Assembly (NCBI RefSeq): GCF_900747795.2
Contig: NC_041409.2
Coordinates: forward strand, 71,965,960 to 72,029,959
Source: Erpetoichthys calabaricus
Taxonomy: Eukaryota; Chordata; Cladistia; Polypteriformes; Polypteridae
DNA: 64,000 bases
Reading direction: 5' to 3'
In this document: piece after piece, positions 44,107 through 58,200 of the stretch
Numbering within the stretch: the first letter of the stretch is position 1
Layout of the letters: each line of letters begins with the position of its first letter
The notes under the pieces: generated by a model
Seen by the model: the letters and a program-made list of their open reading frames with translations, nothing else
Databases searched by the model: none
Told to the model about the DNA's origin: nothing
Translations under genes and position numbers: made by a program

Positions 44107-47100
44107 GTGAGCTGTGCACAAAGTGGGCTGCCCGTGAGGCGTCGGTGACAATTTTGTTACTAAATTTAGGACGTGAGTCTTGTTGCTAAAGCAGCGTCCG
44201 TCTCTCATTAATATTTTGCTTATCCGATTTCACGTTTACTTCTATACTATTAGATAAGGTTGTCGTTGAGCAAAGTTCTCACATGGTAAATATTTACCTT
44301 GTTGTCTTTTAATCTCCCCTTCATCTTTCTCTTACTTTGTGATGCATTCCTGTGAACGATGGGTTGCTTAATGTCTTTAGTGTGACAGAAACTGTCGCTG
44401 GAATCAAATTGCATTTCCCCATCCGCTGTGACACATTTTCTTCTAGAAATGCTTTAGAGAAAAAGAATTTGAGATTGCGTTGCTCATTCCCAGGCGTGAA
44501 AAAGCATTGGCGTTGTTCTTTGCAGGAGACCTTGGCAGGCTCCACACACATTTAATTAATTAATGGTGGACACAATGCTGCATGTGTTTGCTGTGCAATT
44601 CCCATATCTATTATTAAAACATTTGTTTTAAATCTTGCAAGTTTCCTCGCTATCTTTATGTAACCAGGTGGTTCAAGTTTGATTTGTTAAACGCTTTCCA
44701 TGACTCGTAGCTCATCAGTTATGTGTAGTTCAGTCTGCACCTTCATTGTTTCCAGATGAAGTTTTCATGTTTATCATTTTTCACTAATTATGCAGTCAAC
44801 TACTTTAAATTCTTTACATGTTTACTCATAATTAATATACTAATTATAAAAAAAACTGTGCGGCACGGTGGCGCAGTGGGTAGCGCTGCTGCCTCGCAGT
44901 TGTGTGATCTGGGGACCTGGGTTCGCTTCCCGGGTCCTCCCTGCGTGGAGTTTGCATGTTCTCCCCGTGTCTGCGTGGGTTTCCTCCGGGCGCTCCGGTT
45001 TCCTCCCACAAGTCCAAAGACATGCAGGTTAGGTGGATTGGCGATTCTAAATTGGCCCTAGTGTGTGCTTGGTGTGTGGGTGTGTTTGTGTGTCCCCTGC
45101 GGTGGGTTGGCACCCTGCCCGGGATTGGTTCCTGCCTTGTGCCCTGTGTTGGCTGGGATTGGCTCCAGCAGACCCCCGTGACCCTGTGTTCGGATTCAGC
45201 GGGTTGGACGATGGATGGATAAAAAAAACTAGAATTATTTCCCACACTGTAAATGGCTTTTATTAACTTTTTTCCAGGTATGAAGATAAAACCGAGCGGC
45301 TTAAACTTCAGAAGAAGAACATGGAAGACTTGCAGCAGAGGTAATGATGCATTTAAAAAGATGGCCGTTATCCGTAACCTTAAACTTACAGGGTATTGCT
45401 CCATGAATTAGCTTAATTTGTCTTTTTATTTCAGATTTTAAAGGGTAACTTTTTATCAGGTGGGCTATTAGTGTAACAAGAAGACATCTCTTTTTAATTA
45501 TTATTAAAAAAAAAAAAAAAAATTATAGTGGCATGCTTCTGAATCAAATAAATAATAGCATAATGGATACAACCATTTAGTTCAAAATCAATACAGAGAA
45601 AGCAAAAGAAAAATAGAAATAAACTGGGAAGAAAGCAAAACAACATTCAGGCCCCATCTAAGAGAGAATGCAAAAGAAAATAGATGCAACTTTTTAAATG
45701 TAGTAGAATGGAACACACCTTTTACTGCATACAAAGAAACTGTATAATACAAGAAGGAACTTTTTCTTTTATAGCTTTCTTTCTCTGCACAATTTGTTGT
45801 AGAAGAAATTTTAAGTCACTCTGGAATGAGCCTGACTTAGACTGGTGGCACACTACACAAGACAGCATGTCGAACTCTACAGCTTTGTTGCCAGGTCTCC
45901 TCACCTTTAGGATCTCTGGTTACTTGACTAGGAATCACAGGGGAGGACTGATTTCAATTTGATTTGTCACTTACAAATTATACATACAGTACTATATACA
46001 GTGAAATGCTTCTTTGCTTATCTCCTATCCTCACAGTGTATTAGCACAGCTTCACGTTTCCAGAGTTTTATGAGGTTGCCATTTTGATAGCCGTTTAAAT
46101 TGTTACCCTGATAGCACTAATGATACCTAGGAAGCATCCACGATATGTTGAGTTCAGCTGCAATCTTACCCTGTCTTTCAAACCATTTGGACATGTTGAA
46201 CTGTCGACCCACCTTTCTAGTTGCATAGTCCTAAATGCCCCTTTTCCTCCTTTTGTTGCAGCTGCTTGTATGTACTATATCTCTGGCTGTGTGCTCATTG
46301 ATTGTCCGCTCTCACACCCACAAGAGCTTACCCCTACAACTTAAGACAAAATCACATCTGTCTGATTTTTTTTTTTTTTTTTTTTTTGTCGTGGCAGACT
46401 GCAGACCATTGTTTTATTTGTGGGTATGTCTTACAACATTTCAACTTTATTGTCTTATGTACTCCTTACAATGAAAATCTTTTTCTGCGAGTTTTCCAGC
46501 AATAAACAAGAATACACAACAATCAAAAAAAAACACTCCGATGCAAAAGAAATTTTAAAATAAGCAGAAGTAAGCATGCATGTGCCGATAAACAATTCAG
46601 TGTAACCTCTGCAGGTGTATGGTCTCAAGATGGCCTTCCAGCCACAAGCTAGCCTGCATTGCTGATGGGAGGGGCAGTGGATGGGTATTATTAGCAAGCC
46701 TGATGGTGTAAGGGAGAAAACTGTCATTTTTTAAGCTTGATGTTCTAGCTGCTATGCTCTTTTATAGCATCTCCTTGATGGTGGCAGTATGAACAGTTCA
46801 TGTTGTGGGTGGATTGTGTCCTTAAAGTTCTGGGCACTCCTGAGAACTCTGTTCTAGATATCCTCTAGTGCAGGGAGTGCTGTTCCTATGATATTTTGTA
46901 CTGATTTTTATAAACTTCTGTAGAGCGTTGCGGTCCCATGCTGTACTGTACCCAAACCAGACTGTGATGAAGTAGGTGAGGATACTCTCAATTGTGCATC
47001 TTTAGACATCCTGAGGATAGTGCTTGGCATGCCAAACTTCCTCGGCTTTCTCAGAAAATACAAATGCTGTTGAGCTTTCTCTGCCAGGTCTGTGACGTGT

Positions 47101-50100
47101 TAGGTCCAAGTGACATCCTCAGAGATGTTAATACCATGAAATTTAAATGTGGTCACTCCCTGCCCTTAAGTCTCTCCAGCGTACTTGACTGGAAATCACC
47201 AACAACCTCCGACTTGCTAACATTCTGTAAATGAAGGATACAATTGAGAAATCGCTGGAAAAGGTGTAGTTTGACGCTGCCTTAGAGAGCTAGTTTGCTC
47301 AGTTACCGCCAGATATCTGAACTAACCCTTGTTTTCCTATCTCTTTCTAGAGTTATCAAAGCTATGGATGGGAAATTGAGAACTGACCATTTGGTAAGGA
47401 CACTAAGTGCTCTACAGGCATGCCTGTCTCAAATGTTGTGCGTGTGTTTGTTTTTGTCATAAGACTTTTTTTGAATTGTACAAGTGCCAATACAGATCCT
47501 AGAGCTTTTTTCCACAGTAAACTGTTAGTGCCAATGCTACGATCAGAAGTTACCACAGAATCCTTAGTGGTACACATGGTGTATACTGGATCACAACTCT
47601 GGTTAGCTTACTGAGTTGTGACCAGGGTTTTGACTCCTAATTCAGGATGCAAAAGGTAGCTAGTGACATTTAATCAAAAGTGATTTCATGTTACACTTTA
47701 AAGCCAGGCAGGCTGCTGCATTCTAAACTTTGCACTGGGAGTCTGCCAGCAGGGAGCTGTATTTGACAAACAAGTGATGACTGGTGCATTTGGCAAGGAG
47801 CAGTGTTGAGACTGCTGGCAGGTCTTTCTGATGATTTACTGGAGGAACTGTCGGGAAACTGGGCTCACTTTGGAGCTGCTCCGGGTGAAGGCGAGGTGGT
47901 GGTTATCTGTGATAGTATCCATAATTGGGGATAGAATTTGAAACATTTTTTGGTAGCCTAAAGGATTGATAGATTAAGAACGTACTTGTCCTGAAAAATG
48001 TTTACTGTTCTTTCCCCAAAATGTGTCGCAGATATGAAGATGAACAAAATTTATAGTTTGCATCGTGCAAGCAGACCTTAGAATCACCAAAGGATTTTTT
48101 TCAGTAAATTTGTGCACCAGTTTCTTGAACTGGTTCAACATCTTTAAAGTTAAAGCCACATGGGAACATGTATGACAAGGCCATTTTAGCATTTAAAGTT
48201 TAATGCCTCTTCCTGTTATCCTCAGTTGATTTCACTTGGTAGAACTCTAATTAGAGAGATCACTAATTACACTTTTGCTATTCACATTTTAAGTTTTAGA
48301 TATGTCTGTTTGCATTAAATACATATCTAAAAGTCTTACTTTGAGTAGTCAAAATGTAATTGGAAATATCCAATTTGAAAACACTGTAGAAGGAACTTGC
48401 TAGTCAGAAATGAATTGCAGATATCTCAAGAATTTTGAGTGGTGAGAAATATAAAAATGAAAAATTGACACTGTAAACCACACAGACAGAGGAAGGAAGC
48501 AAGCTACAGCATCCAAAGCTTGTAAACTAATGTTATAACAACCATTCATAAGATTCAAAGCTGAAATAAAAGTACTTGGTGAAGGATAGAGTTCATGTTG
48601 ATTGAATGAATATATGCTTTTGAATTCCAGCTAATCAGTCCTCTCTTTCCACATCAGTGTGCAGTAGGAGAGCGGTATCATCACATTGGGCATGTGCAAA
48701 AAAAAAAAAAAAAAAAACAATTACATCTGTTTCATTTTATTGTATTTATTTGCCACTATACAACAGTTTTCCATAGCATTTTAATGGTGGAGACTGTCTG
48801 TCTACTGTTGTAGACATACCTTCTGGTGTTTCTGATGTATATTTTATGACAAAATAGGAGATCCTCACCGCCGTCTAACACCCACTCCAATGATATGGCT
48901 ATGTTTACAATATGTGTGTAATTTTAAAGACATAAATCAATACATGGAAACATTCTGGGCTTGAAAATAAATATAAAGCTTTTTTCAGGAATATGCTGAT
49001 GTTCCATAAATGCCTTTTTAAACTGAAAGAACAGGCACAATATCTTTTTTTAAATGTAATTGGCTGTGAAAGGGGAAAACATGCTAGATTGGCATTCAGC
49101 AATTTTTGTTTCTTAAAGTAGCGTTCCATTCTAAGGTAACACAAATTAAGTGTAAAAGACTACATAATAGTTATAAAAATAACACTGTATCGAGGTAGCA
49201 TGATGATTTAGTGGTTAGCCCTGCCACTTCACAGCCCACAATACCACGTTCAGATTATGACCTGGGTACTGCCTGTTTGGACTTGTAAGTTGTGGGCGGG
49301 GACCCCACCAAACACTCCTCACCCATCATTGAATGTTCCCCTCGCATCCCACTGATCTGACATGGTATAAGGGAGGGAGAGAGGGGGAGTCTGTGGTTGT
49401 GCCTTGTAATAGACTGGTGGTCCACTCAGGAATGCCTCTTGCCTTGCTTCTGGTGCTGCCAATATTGGAGCTCACTACACAACAATATAGCTATGGAAGA
49501 TGAATGGTAAGATACAATACTGCCAGCATGTTATTTATTTATTTTAAGTGCACCTACTTGATCCAAGCATTTTAAGTGTGTGTGTGTGTGTGTGTTTTTT
49601 TTATTTTTTTTTATTTTTTTTTTTAATACTTACTAAAATTTACGAAAACTGCTGGAAACCTTATTCTAGGGTTGAATGTCAATTAACTAATATTTGCTAA
49701 CAGCTTGTGCTCCAATCTAATCATTTGGTCACTTGCTTTTCAGAAGTGGAAAATAATGTCTTGTAAAATGAGAATACAACAACTAAAGGAAGCAATCTGC
49801 AGTGGAAGTGAAGAAGTAAAACACGGTAAGAGAACCAGAGTACATTAATAAAAATGAATAATTAATTGATTAATAGAAACATATGGAAAGAACCTCGTTA
49901 TTAGAAGGATAGATAATCTGTCAGTATTTATGCTTTGTGTTCAGTAATTTAACACCTTATTTTCTTCTCTTGCCACAAAGGAAGCCGATTGTAAATTAGA
50001 TCCCCACAACTCCACAGCCTTTGGTTCTCTGTGTTTTATCTAAATTCCTTCATGCCAGATGGTCCTGTCTCTTCCAATTCGATGTACTTGTGGACTCTAT

Positions 50101-52238
50101 ATGGTCACCTGATATGATGAGTCTGGATCAGGGATTACTAACTTGCTAACATCATCCCTCCTTATATTTAATCTTTGGTTATTAAAATCTGTTACTTATT
50201 CTTCTCTTGCCTTATCTAGTGGTTAATATTAGCATGGAAGCTGGCCATCTCCATTTTGTTTTTGTGGATTTATTTTCCTTCTTTCTATTCATCCAGACAT
50301 AGCCTTGGGCTGTCTGCGTCTCCTTCTGGTTCAGAGACCGGGGCATGCCACTGCAGGCAGAAGTGGATATAGGGCTTAGCTTTTCTATACAGTGTTTAGA
50401 GTCTTTCATTTAGTCTTTTATCCTAAAATCCAATTTCTAAAGGCCGGCATAGTTATTGATAGACACAACGTGTGGTTTTTATTTATTGTGTTGATGGATA
50501 CTGGGGAGCACTCATTTGCCCTCTGAGTAAGATAATGTTCTTGCATCACACCCATTGCTGTTACAGGTGGACATTTTTATTTGCAAAGTTTGAAACTCGC
50601 AGCGTATCCTACTCGATTGTAAGAGCCTCTTTTGTCATTGCCTTTTTTATTTTAACATTTTTTGTAATATTGTATATTGGATAAGACAGCCAAGGTCTTG
50701 CTTGGTTTCAAAAGGTCAGGTACAAAGTACATGTCAGTGTTTACTGCATTTTAATTTTGTGGTTGTGTTTGGTTGGTCTCTGCATTTATCTATAGTCATC
50801 CATATGTCAGGCGATGGATACACAGAAAATATCCAAGTCAGAGTATCCCTTGGAGTCCAGTTAAATTGGTCATTAGGAAACAGAGTACGGGAGCATGTGC
50901 TGATGGCACAGCTGTACGTCTGCATTGGGCTGGTAGTCCACACAAACTGAATGATCATGCAAGAAGTTGACTACTGAGAGGAGGCCACCAAGAGATCTCT
51001 GAGAACTTTGGAGGAGTTGCAAGCTACGGAGGATAAGATTGACAAAAATTGTTCTCCGTAGTCTTTCCAATGTGTTTCACCAGTGGCAGCTTTATGGGAT
51101 AGTGACATCTCGGCTAGAGTTTGCTAGGGGGCTCTGAAATCAGCTGGACGAAGGTTCTTGTGGTCTGCAGAGGACAAATTGAGCATTTTGGCCATCAGAT
51201 AAAATGGCATATTTGAACACTGCACATTATCAGAATGCAACATCCCCACTGTAGTGGGCACTGGAAGACATATGAGGGTAGAACGTAAAATTAATACAGG
51301 GTAATCCTGGAGGAAAACCTGTTGAAATCGGCAAGAAGACAGTCTTAGGTGAAGATTTGTTTTCAAGCAAAACACCAACCCCAAACATAAAGACAAAACT
51401 ACATAGGAATGGCTTAAAAATGGCAGTGTTAATTTCCAGGAGTGGCTGGACTTGAAAATGACGCTTCACTTACAATCCCCTCATGATACCTGACGAAGTC
51501 CCAGCAGTCTTGCTGAAAAGAATGGAGAAAATTGACAATGTCCAGATGTCCAAAGCTGATGGAGACCTGCACACACAGACTCGAGGATGTTACAGCTGCC
51601 AAAACTGCTTTTACTACATGCATTCAGTTGTCTTGTGTTTCATATTTGGAATTAATTTAGACCACTTTGCCAAGATCTGTTTTCAATTTGATATTAAAGA
51701 CCCTTTATTTAAAATAAAAAAAAAATGCACTGTGACTCAATGTTGTGTAACAAAGGGGGTGAATAATTTTTTGAGGTACAGTAAACTACATTGGTCTACT
51801 ACTTTTAGTCAAGTAAAACTTTGTATATACAGTAATCTCGCTATATCACACTTCAACTTTCGCGGCTTCACTCTATCGCGGATTTTCCGCTGGTTCGTGG
51901 GTTTCAGTGGACAATGGGTCTTTTAATTTCTGGTACATGCTTCCTCAGTTGGTTTGCCCAGTTGATTTCATCCAAGGGACGCTATTGGCAGATGGCTGAG
52001 AAGCTACCCAATCAGAGCACGTATTACGTATTAAACTCAAATATATTGTGAGCAGGGGGGCTGTTCACACCCCTAGAGGATACGGATGGTCCTCAAAGAA
52101 TGCTGAAAGACTACCTTCACATTGCTCTCTTCCTTGCTGGGCTTACTTGTGGCTGCTTTGTTGCGCGATATGCTTCCCGCACGGTGCTTCGCATACTTAA
52201 AAGTTCGAACAGCACCTATTGATTTTTGATTTTGCTTT

Positions 52239-52269
<31 letters not shown>

Positions 52270-55200
52270 GACATTCTCTGCTCCTGACGCGCACTCCTTT
52301 GAAGAGGAAGATATGTTTGCATTCTTTCAATTGTGAGACGGAACTGTCATCTCTGCCTTGTCAAGGAGCACGTTTAAACTTTTGAAAAAGAGACAAATGT
52401 TTGTTTGCAGTGTTTGAATAACGTTCCTGTCGCTCTACGACCTCCTGTGTTTCTGTGCAAATCTGTGACCCACGCGTGACAATTTAAAAATAACCATAGA
52501 AACAAATGGTTTTTGCTTCGGATTTTCACCTATTGCGGGGGGGCTCTGGAACGTAACCCCCGTGATAGGCAAGGGATGACTGTAATACATAAGTCACTAG
52601 TAACTAAAACATAACTACAACATCACTACCAGCATAAAAAACCCTAGAATATGTATAGAGTAATCTCGCATATGTAAATTACCAACACAAGAATGGTGAA
52701 AGTAGCTTTTTGCGAGTCTCCACAATGATTCCTTGCTTAGACAAAGAGAAACACTAGAAAATCAACTCGAGCCATCTTGTAATAACTAATAAGTCGCATT
52801 TATAAAATAGGCAAGAGCACTGGTATCACTAGTGCATACTTGACACTGTTTAAGAAGTACTTAATGAATTATTTATTATTATTATTATTCCTTCTAATTT
52901 ACTGAAACTAAGTAGACTTTATCTGTTGTAGTAGATTGTAGAACCGTGTATTCCAAATTAATGTGTTCTTTTCAAAAAGTAAGATATTTTTGTCTCGCTC
53001 CTTCAGTACTGTCTCTTTCGAAAATCCTTGGGTGCTGCTGGGTTGACTGTGTTACACAAGCGGTTGCGTGCGGAGTCCCAAATGACCCTCGTCACCTGCA
53101 TTGTGAGAGAGCATCAGTTACGGCACTTGTCATTGTTGAGGACCCAAGCAGCTGTGACAAGGCCAAGGGGGATGCCCACGAAACACCTAGCTGTGGCAGA
53201 TGGTCATTTTATGGAGAGTGGGATTGGACCACCTGTCTGCCTGGGGGATTGCCATCCAACATCCTGAGTTGTTTCGTTGTATGGTGGGATGCGGCAGTGC
53301 ACTGTATTGGTGGGTGCTCCCCAATTTGACCTGACATTCTTTGTTTTTATGCTTTCTCTTTCCAGATAAAGATCTTGTATTAAAATGTCAGGATGAGACT
53401 GGACGCCTATACCGGCGGGCCCAAAGGCATCAGGAGAAGAAGGAAAAAATTGAGCGACACAATCGTCGTTTAGGTGACCTGTTAGAAAAGAAGGGCAAGG
53501 AACTGCAGGCAAGGCTTGAACAGCTGGCTGCACTTCGCCGAGAGCACATTTCAGAACTGACGTCCTGCATTTTTCCAATGCAAGAAGAGAAGCAGGGAAA
53601 CAGGTTCACCTCATTATTACCTTTTGCAGAATCTCTGTCTTGACACAAACCTTTGGTTTTTAGAGTTTGAGTGTAGCCATCATTTACACTGAATGATAAT
53701 TTGTAGTAAAGCTGTGCTTTGAATAATCGCTCATTGTCTTGTACAGCATTCTTCTACAGGCATTAAACAGAAGAATCGGCTGTCGGCTCTTGTTCGATTT
53801 TAATATTTTGTATCAAAACGTATTTTGTGTGTATATCACAAGTGGAAAGCCTAATGATTAAAAAAAAAATGCAAGTACTAATAATATTGGAGAGGTTTGG
53901 ACCAAACTAACGGGAGAGAAAAATTATAAAAATAATTGAACTAATGGAATTTTGAACTTAAGCATCACAGGTTTAATAAAGTTTGCAATGTGCTGGTGCA
54001 AAATAGAAGGGGGTATCTAAAGAATGAGTTGGATGCTGCTGAGCCCATGGCCTACAGGCAAAGATTACCTAATAGTAAAGGGAACACCCTGCATACTAAG
54101 AGTCCTGTCCATTGATGGTTAAAGTCCACATGAAAACTCCTATTCCGGTGTACTAGTTACATTAAATATAAACACAGTTTTAGGACTCTAAATGTTCTCC
54201 CTTTAATAAAAGCGTTGCAGTTAGGGCCCCGAGAGTGCTGGTCTGCAGATGGCTGACAGAATCCGTGTTGGTTTTCTATAGTCTGAGGTAACAGTTTGAC
54301 ACCTTTGAAAATGAGTGTCTAGAAGGTAAATGTAAGGGGAGTGGAGCTTTAAAGTTAAACCTTGTTTATTATTGGGTATTAAATCCTATTTGGTTAATGT
54401 TTATATATAATGTGACATACAAGATCAGCGTGCATAGCAGTTGTTTGCATATATATTACACTTCTGATGCACCGATAGATCAGGTGATTTGTAGTAACAA
54501 GCAAGGTAACATTTGGTGTTTTCAAATTAGTGTAGACATCAAATTCATTCTTTTAGCAGCCTATTTCTTCTATTATATTCAAGTTTATAAAATTTGTTAA
54601 AGGGCAGAGTACTTGCCAGGCTTCCATATTCTTTAATATTGGAGGTAGAAACTGCATTGTCGTACAGTAATGAAAATGGGCGATTTGTATTTCTACACAG
54701 GAAACAAAAAGCTAGGATGACAAAATTTCAGATAAATACTAAAAACCAGTCGCTGAACAGATACAGTGATCAAAATGTACAATGCATTATGTCATTAAAC
54801 TAATTAGGTGCATGCAGCTGACTCAGGCTGTGTAAACTATACCCAGGCCAGAACCCCAGCTGCGAGTGACGCGGTTTTGCTCAGTCATACAGGCAAAGTG
54901 TGGGACAGTCAGAAATTGTACTCGAGGGGAGGAAAGAAAAACAAAACTTTTCCTGCCTATCAGACAGTATTGGAACAGCCATCGCTCCTAATCCACTTGT
55001 ATCACTGGGTAGTATAATATTACTGTGTAGGGAGGCGACTGTTCAGCAGAAGTTTGATGTGGTCCTCAATTAAGCATGCAGGGCCTCTCATAATGCTTAG
55101 CCACTTGAGTATCTTGGAGTGAAAACTGCATATCCATAGCTTTCCAGATGGACTGGAGATGGTGTCAGAGCTGAATTTAATTAAATATTGTGTTACTAGC

Positions 55201-58200
55201 TGAAATAACCAGCATTGCACTGGGAGGAAAATAGTGTTTTAATTGTTTGAGAAAAATAATTTAAAAAACCCAACATCTTTAAAAATAAAAATTAACAAAC
55301 AATAAAGACTCCCTAATGTGCTTGCCTTGTGGTCTTGTATGTGTGTTATCATCCAATTGACACTCGGAATCGGCCAACTTTATTTAATGTCAAAAGCAGC
55401 AGGGGTGCAGTGCTGCTCAAACATAAAGAACGCTGGCAGTCTCCTCCAGTTCGCCCTCTGGTGGTCATTCAGTGTCAACTGGCTGATAACATGTATGCAA
55501 GACCACAAGTTGACCCCCACCCTACCCAGAAGGGGGTGGTTTAGGGTTGATTTCACCCTACAGTATTGTTAGTCGACCAATAAGAAACACGTGTACCAAG
55601 TTTCGCAAAAATCACTCCAGCCATTTGGAAGTGATGCTGAAACATACATACATACACACATTGACTTTTTTATATAGAGAGAGAGAGATATAAAATAATA
55701 TAGATGGATTGTATGGCTAGTTAGTCTGCATCATACTAATTGTAACTTATTCTTAAAACTGATGAATGGAACCAAAATTTTAGTTGGTGCAAATATGTTG
55801 CATGCAAGCAAATGCATTGATGATGAGGGATTTGAAAACAAGTCCAACCATACTTTAAATTCCAGGAGAGTGGGAGGCTTTTGATTGAGAAAACAAAGAT
55901 ATAAACAAACAGGAGGACATTAGAGGCATGAAAAAGTACATCCTTTGTGGCTCTGGGACCAGGTTTGAGCACCACTGCTTTATATCAATGTTATGCCAGT
56001 GTATTGCAGTACAAACGTCAACATCCCAGCTCCTGGGAGAAGCAGATTTGTCCCAAGTATTTTCTAAGAGTTACGCAGACAAAAGGCCAGTGTTAAATAA
56101 AATAAACATATCTGTTTTAATAATGGCACAGCTTCTTTTCCTAAACATCCTGCAGCACTAGCCCAAACCCTCCCAAGACTTTTTGTTATATCCTCTAATA
56201 CCCTCCTGTGCAGGACAACACCTCATGTAGCAGTTCCAGGTGACCCCACTGACATTTGGGAGTGATAATTCATAGTTGGTGTGCTGTAGAGGTCTTTATA
56301 TACTAGACAATATTTAAAGTACATTTTATTAGAATTTCCTTAGCAGTTCAGTTTATTTCACAGCAAAATAAACGTTTTAGACAAGAAAATGTTCTAGTCA
56401 GACAAGAGCAAAAACAATCTGCTTGTGTAAGCTCTATAGCTGTGTTTTGGTGATGATGATTATGATGATGATGCATACTGAAAAACTAAGCAGGTTTAAT
56501 GATGCTGTTGTATGCCATATTAAAGTTCATCTTCTCTTTGTTAAAACTGTGGTGTAACCTAAAATTAACAGATTTTATGATTCTTTTGAGTTTTAAAATA
56601 TTCAAAACTAGCTAGAACATACTGTGTCAGTTAATGCTGCATATTGACTAACTGCTCTCATTATTCTATTAAGATCAGGGACACGATTTGTCCTTTAAAG
56701 AGTAAACATTTGGCACCATAATGCTTTTCTAGTTGGGCTCTGATTTAAAGATGGCCACTTTGGTGTGGAATTACCAGGTTTGCCAAATTGAAAAGACCTG
56801 GAGATCTTACACATTTCATAATTACGTCACAATCATTATTCAGCAAGGCCTGCTTTATCATGAGTTTCAGGCTGGAGTGCCAGTATGTAAGGCACACTCT
56901 TGTCATGGGGAGCTCTCGCTTGCAATGGAAAAGCCAGTAACTGAGTTTTTGGAGTTACTAGATCTTTCCTGATCTCATGAGGTAGCAGTGGTGGCCAAAT
57001 ATGTCTTCATTCCGGTCATAGCACAATGGAAGAAGCTAGTATGTACACAGTATTTTACATACGGCAAAACAAATGCCTAGCAACTGCACTGACCAATGAG
57101 GAAAGACCACCTACCAGTGAAAACCTCGGGTAATGACCATTGTCCTCACAGGTGGTGCAGTGGTAGTGCTGCTGCTTTGCAGTAAGGAGACTGTGGAAGA
57201 TTGTGGGTTCGCTTCCCGGTTCCTCCCTGTGTGGATAGCTCTTTGAGTACTGAGAAAAGCGCTATATAAATGTAATGAATTATTATTATTATTATGTGTT
57301 TTAAATGCAGCGACTGCGTGATTTAAATGGTGGGTGTTGCTGATTCATGAAAAAAACAATACTGTGTACATGAAGCTCAGGAAAAATTTAAATCTAGAGA
57401 TCATTAATTTTAGGGGCGACATTATTTTCTCAATTTGCCAAAAACTTGGATGATGCGACATACGAGGTTTTTCCATAGTTGGTGAGCGCTGTTTAGTCAA
57501 ACAGTTTGTTGAATTGGATTCCTGGAGTGAAGGGTCCATCATACGACATGTTGAGTAGTTCACTTCACTAGTGTACTTGCCGCAGTATGTTGCTGCGGTG
57601 GATACTAATATTAACCCAGAATCCACTGGTACTAAGGCATTTAAGTGTATAAATAAATACAAACGATACTTTTCCTTACTGCCACTGCATTTTAGAGCCT
57701 TGTCATCTACAAGTGCGAGTGTCCGACACTCACCTGGGGACCTGCGAGTATTTCTGTCTCCACTTGGGAGCCATCCTGTGAATCATAACTACAGGGTAGG
57801 TGAGACCCATGGTTGATGAAGAAGTCTGGCTCTGTACCCAGTGCTGTGCATAGAGACAAGTTGGCAACTAGATAAAGTCCATTTTTCCATCCTCCCTTAT
57901 TATAAGACCTTCTTTTTCTTGCAGAAAAGTTGCATTCCTTGTTTTAAGAGCTCGATCCCAGTATGTCTGGTTCTGCCCCATTCACTCGCCTTGCACCCTA
58001 CCACCCAACCTGTTGCCTTGCTGGTAGGGAGTCCATATTATGATCATGTGGGGGCAAAAAGGAGTTTTGAAATGTAGATGGATGACAGCTTGCAAGATAT
58101 CTGTGCACTGATTCAAGGCAGGCCAAGTTTTATCAGTTTAAGACGGTGGAACATAAAGCATCTCCTGAAGGTTCTCAGTTTTGAGTTGTGGGTAAGGAGC

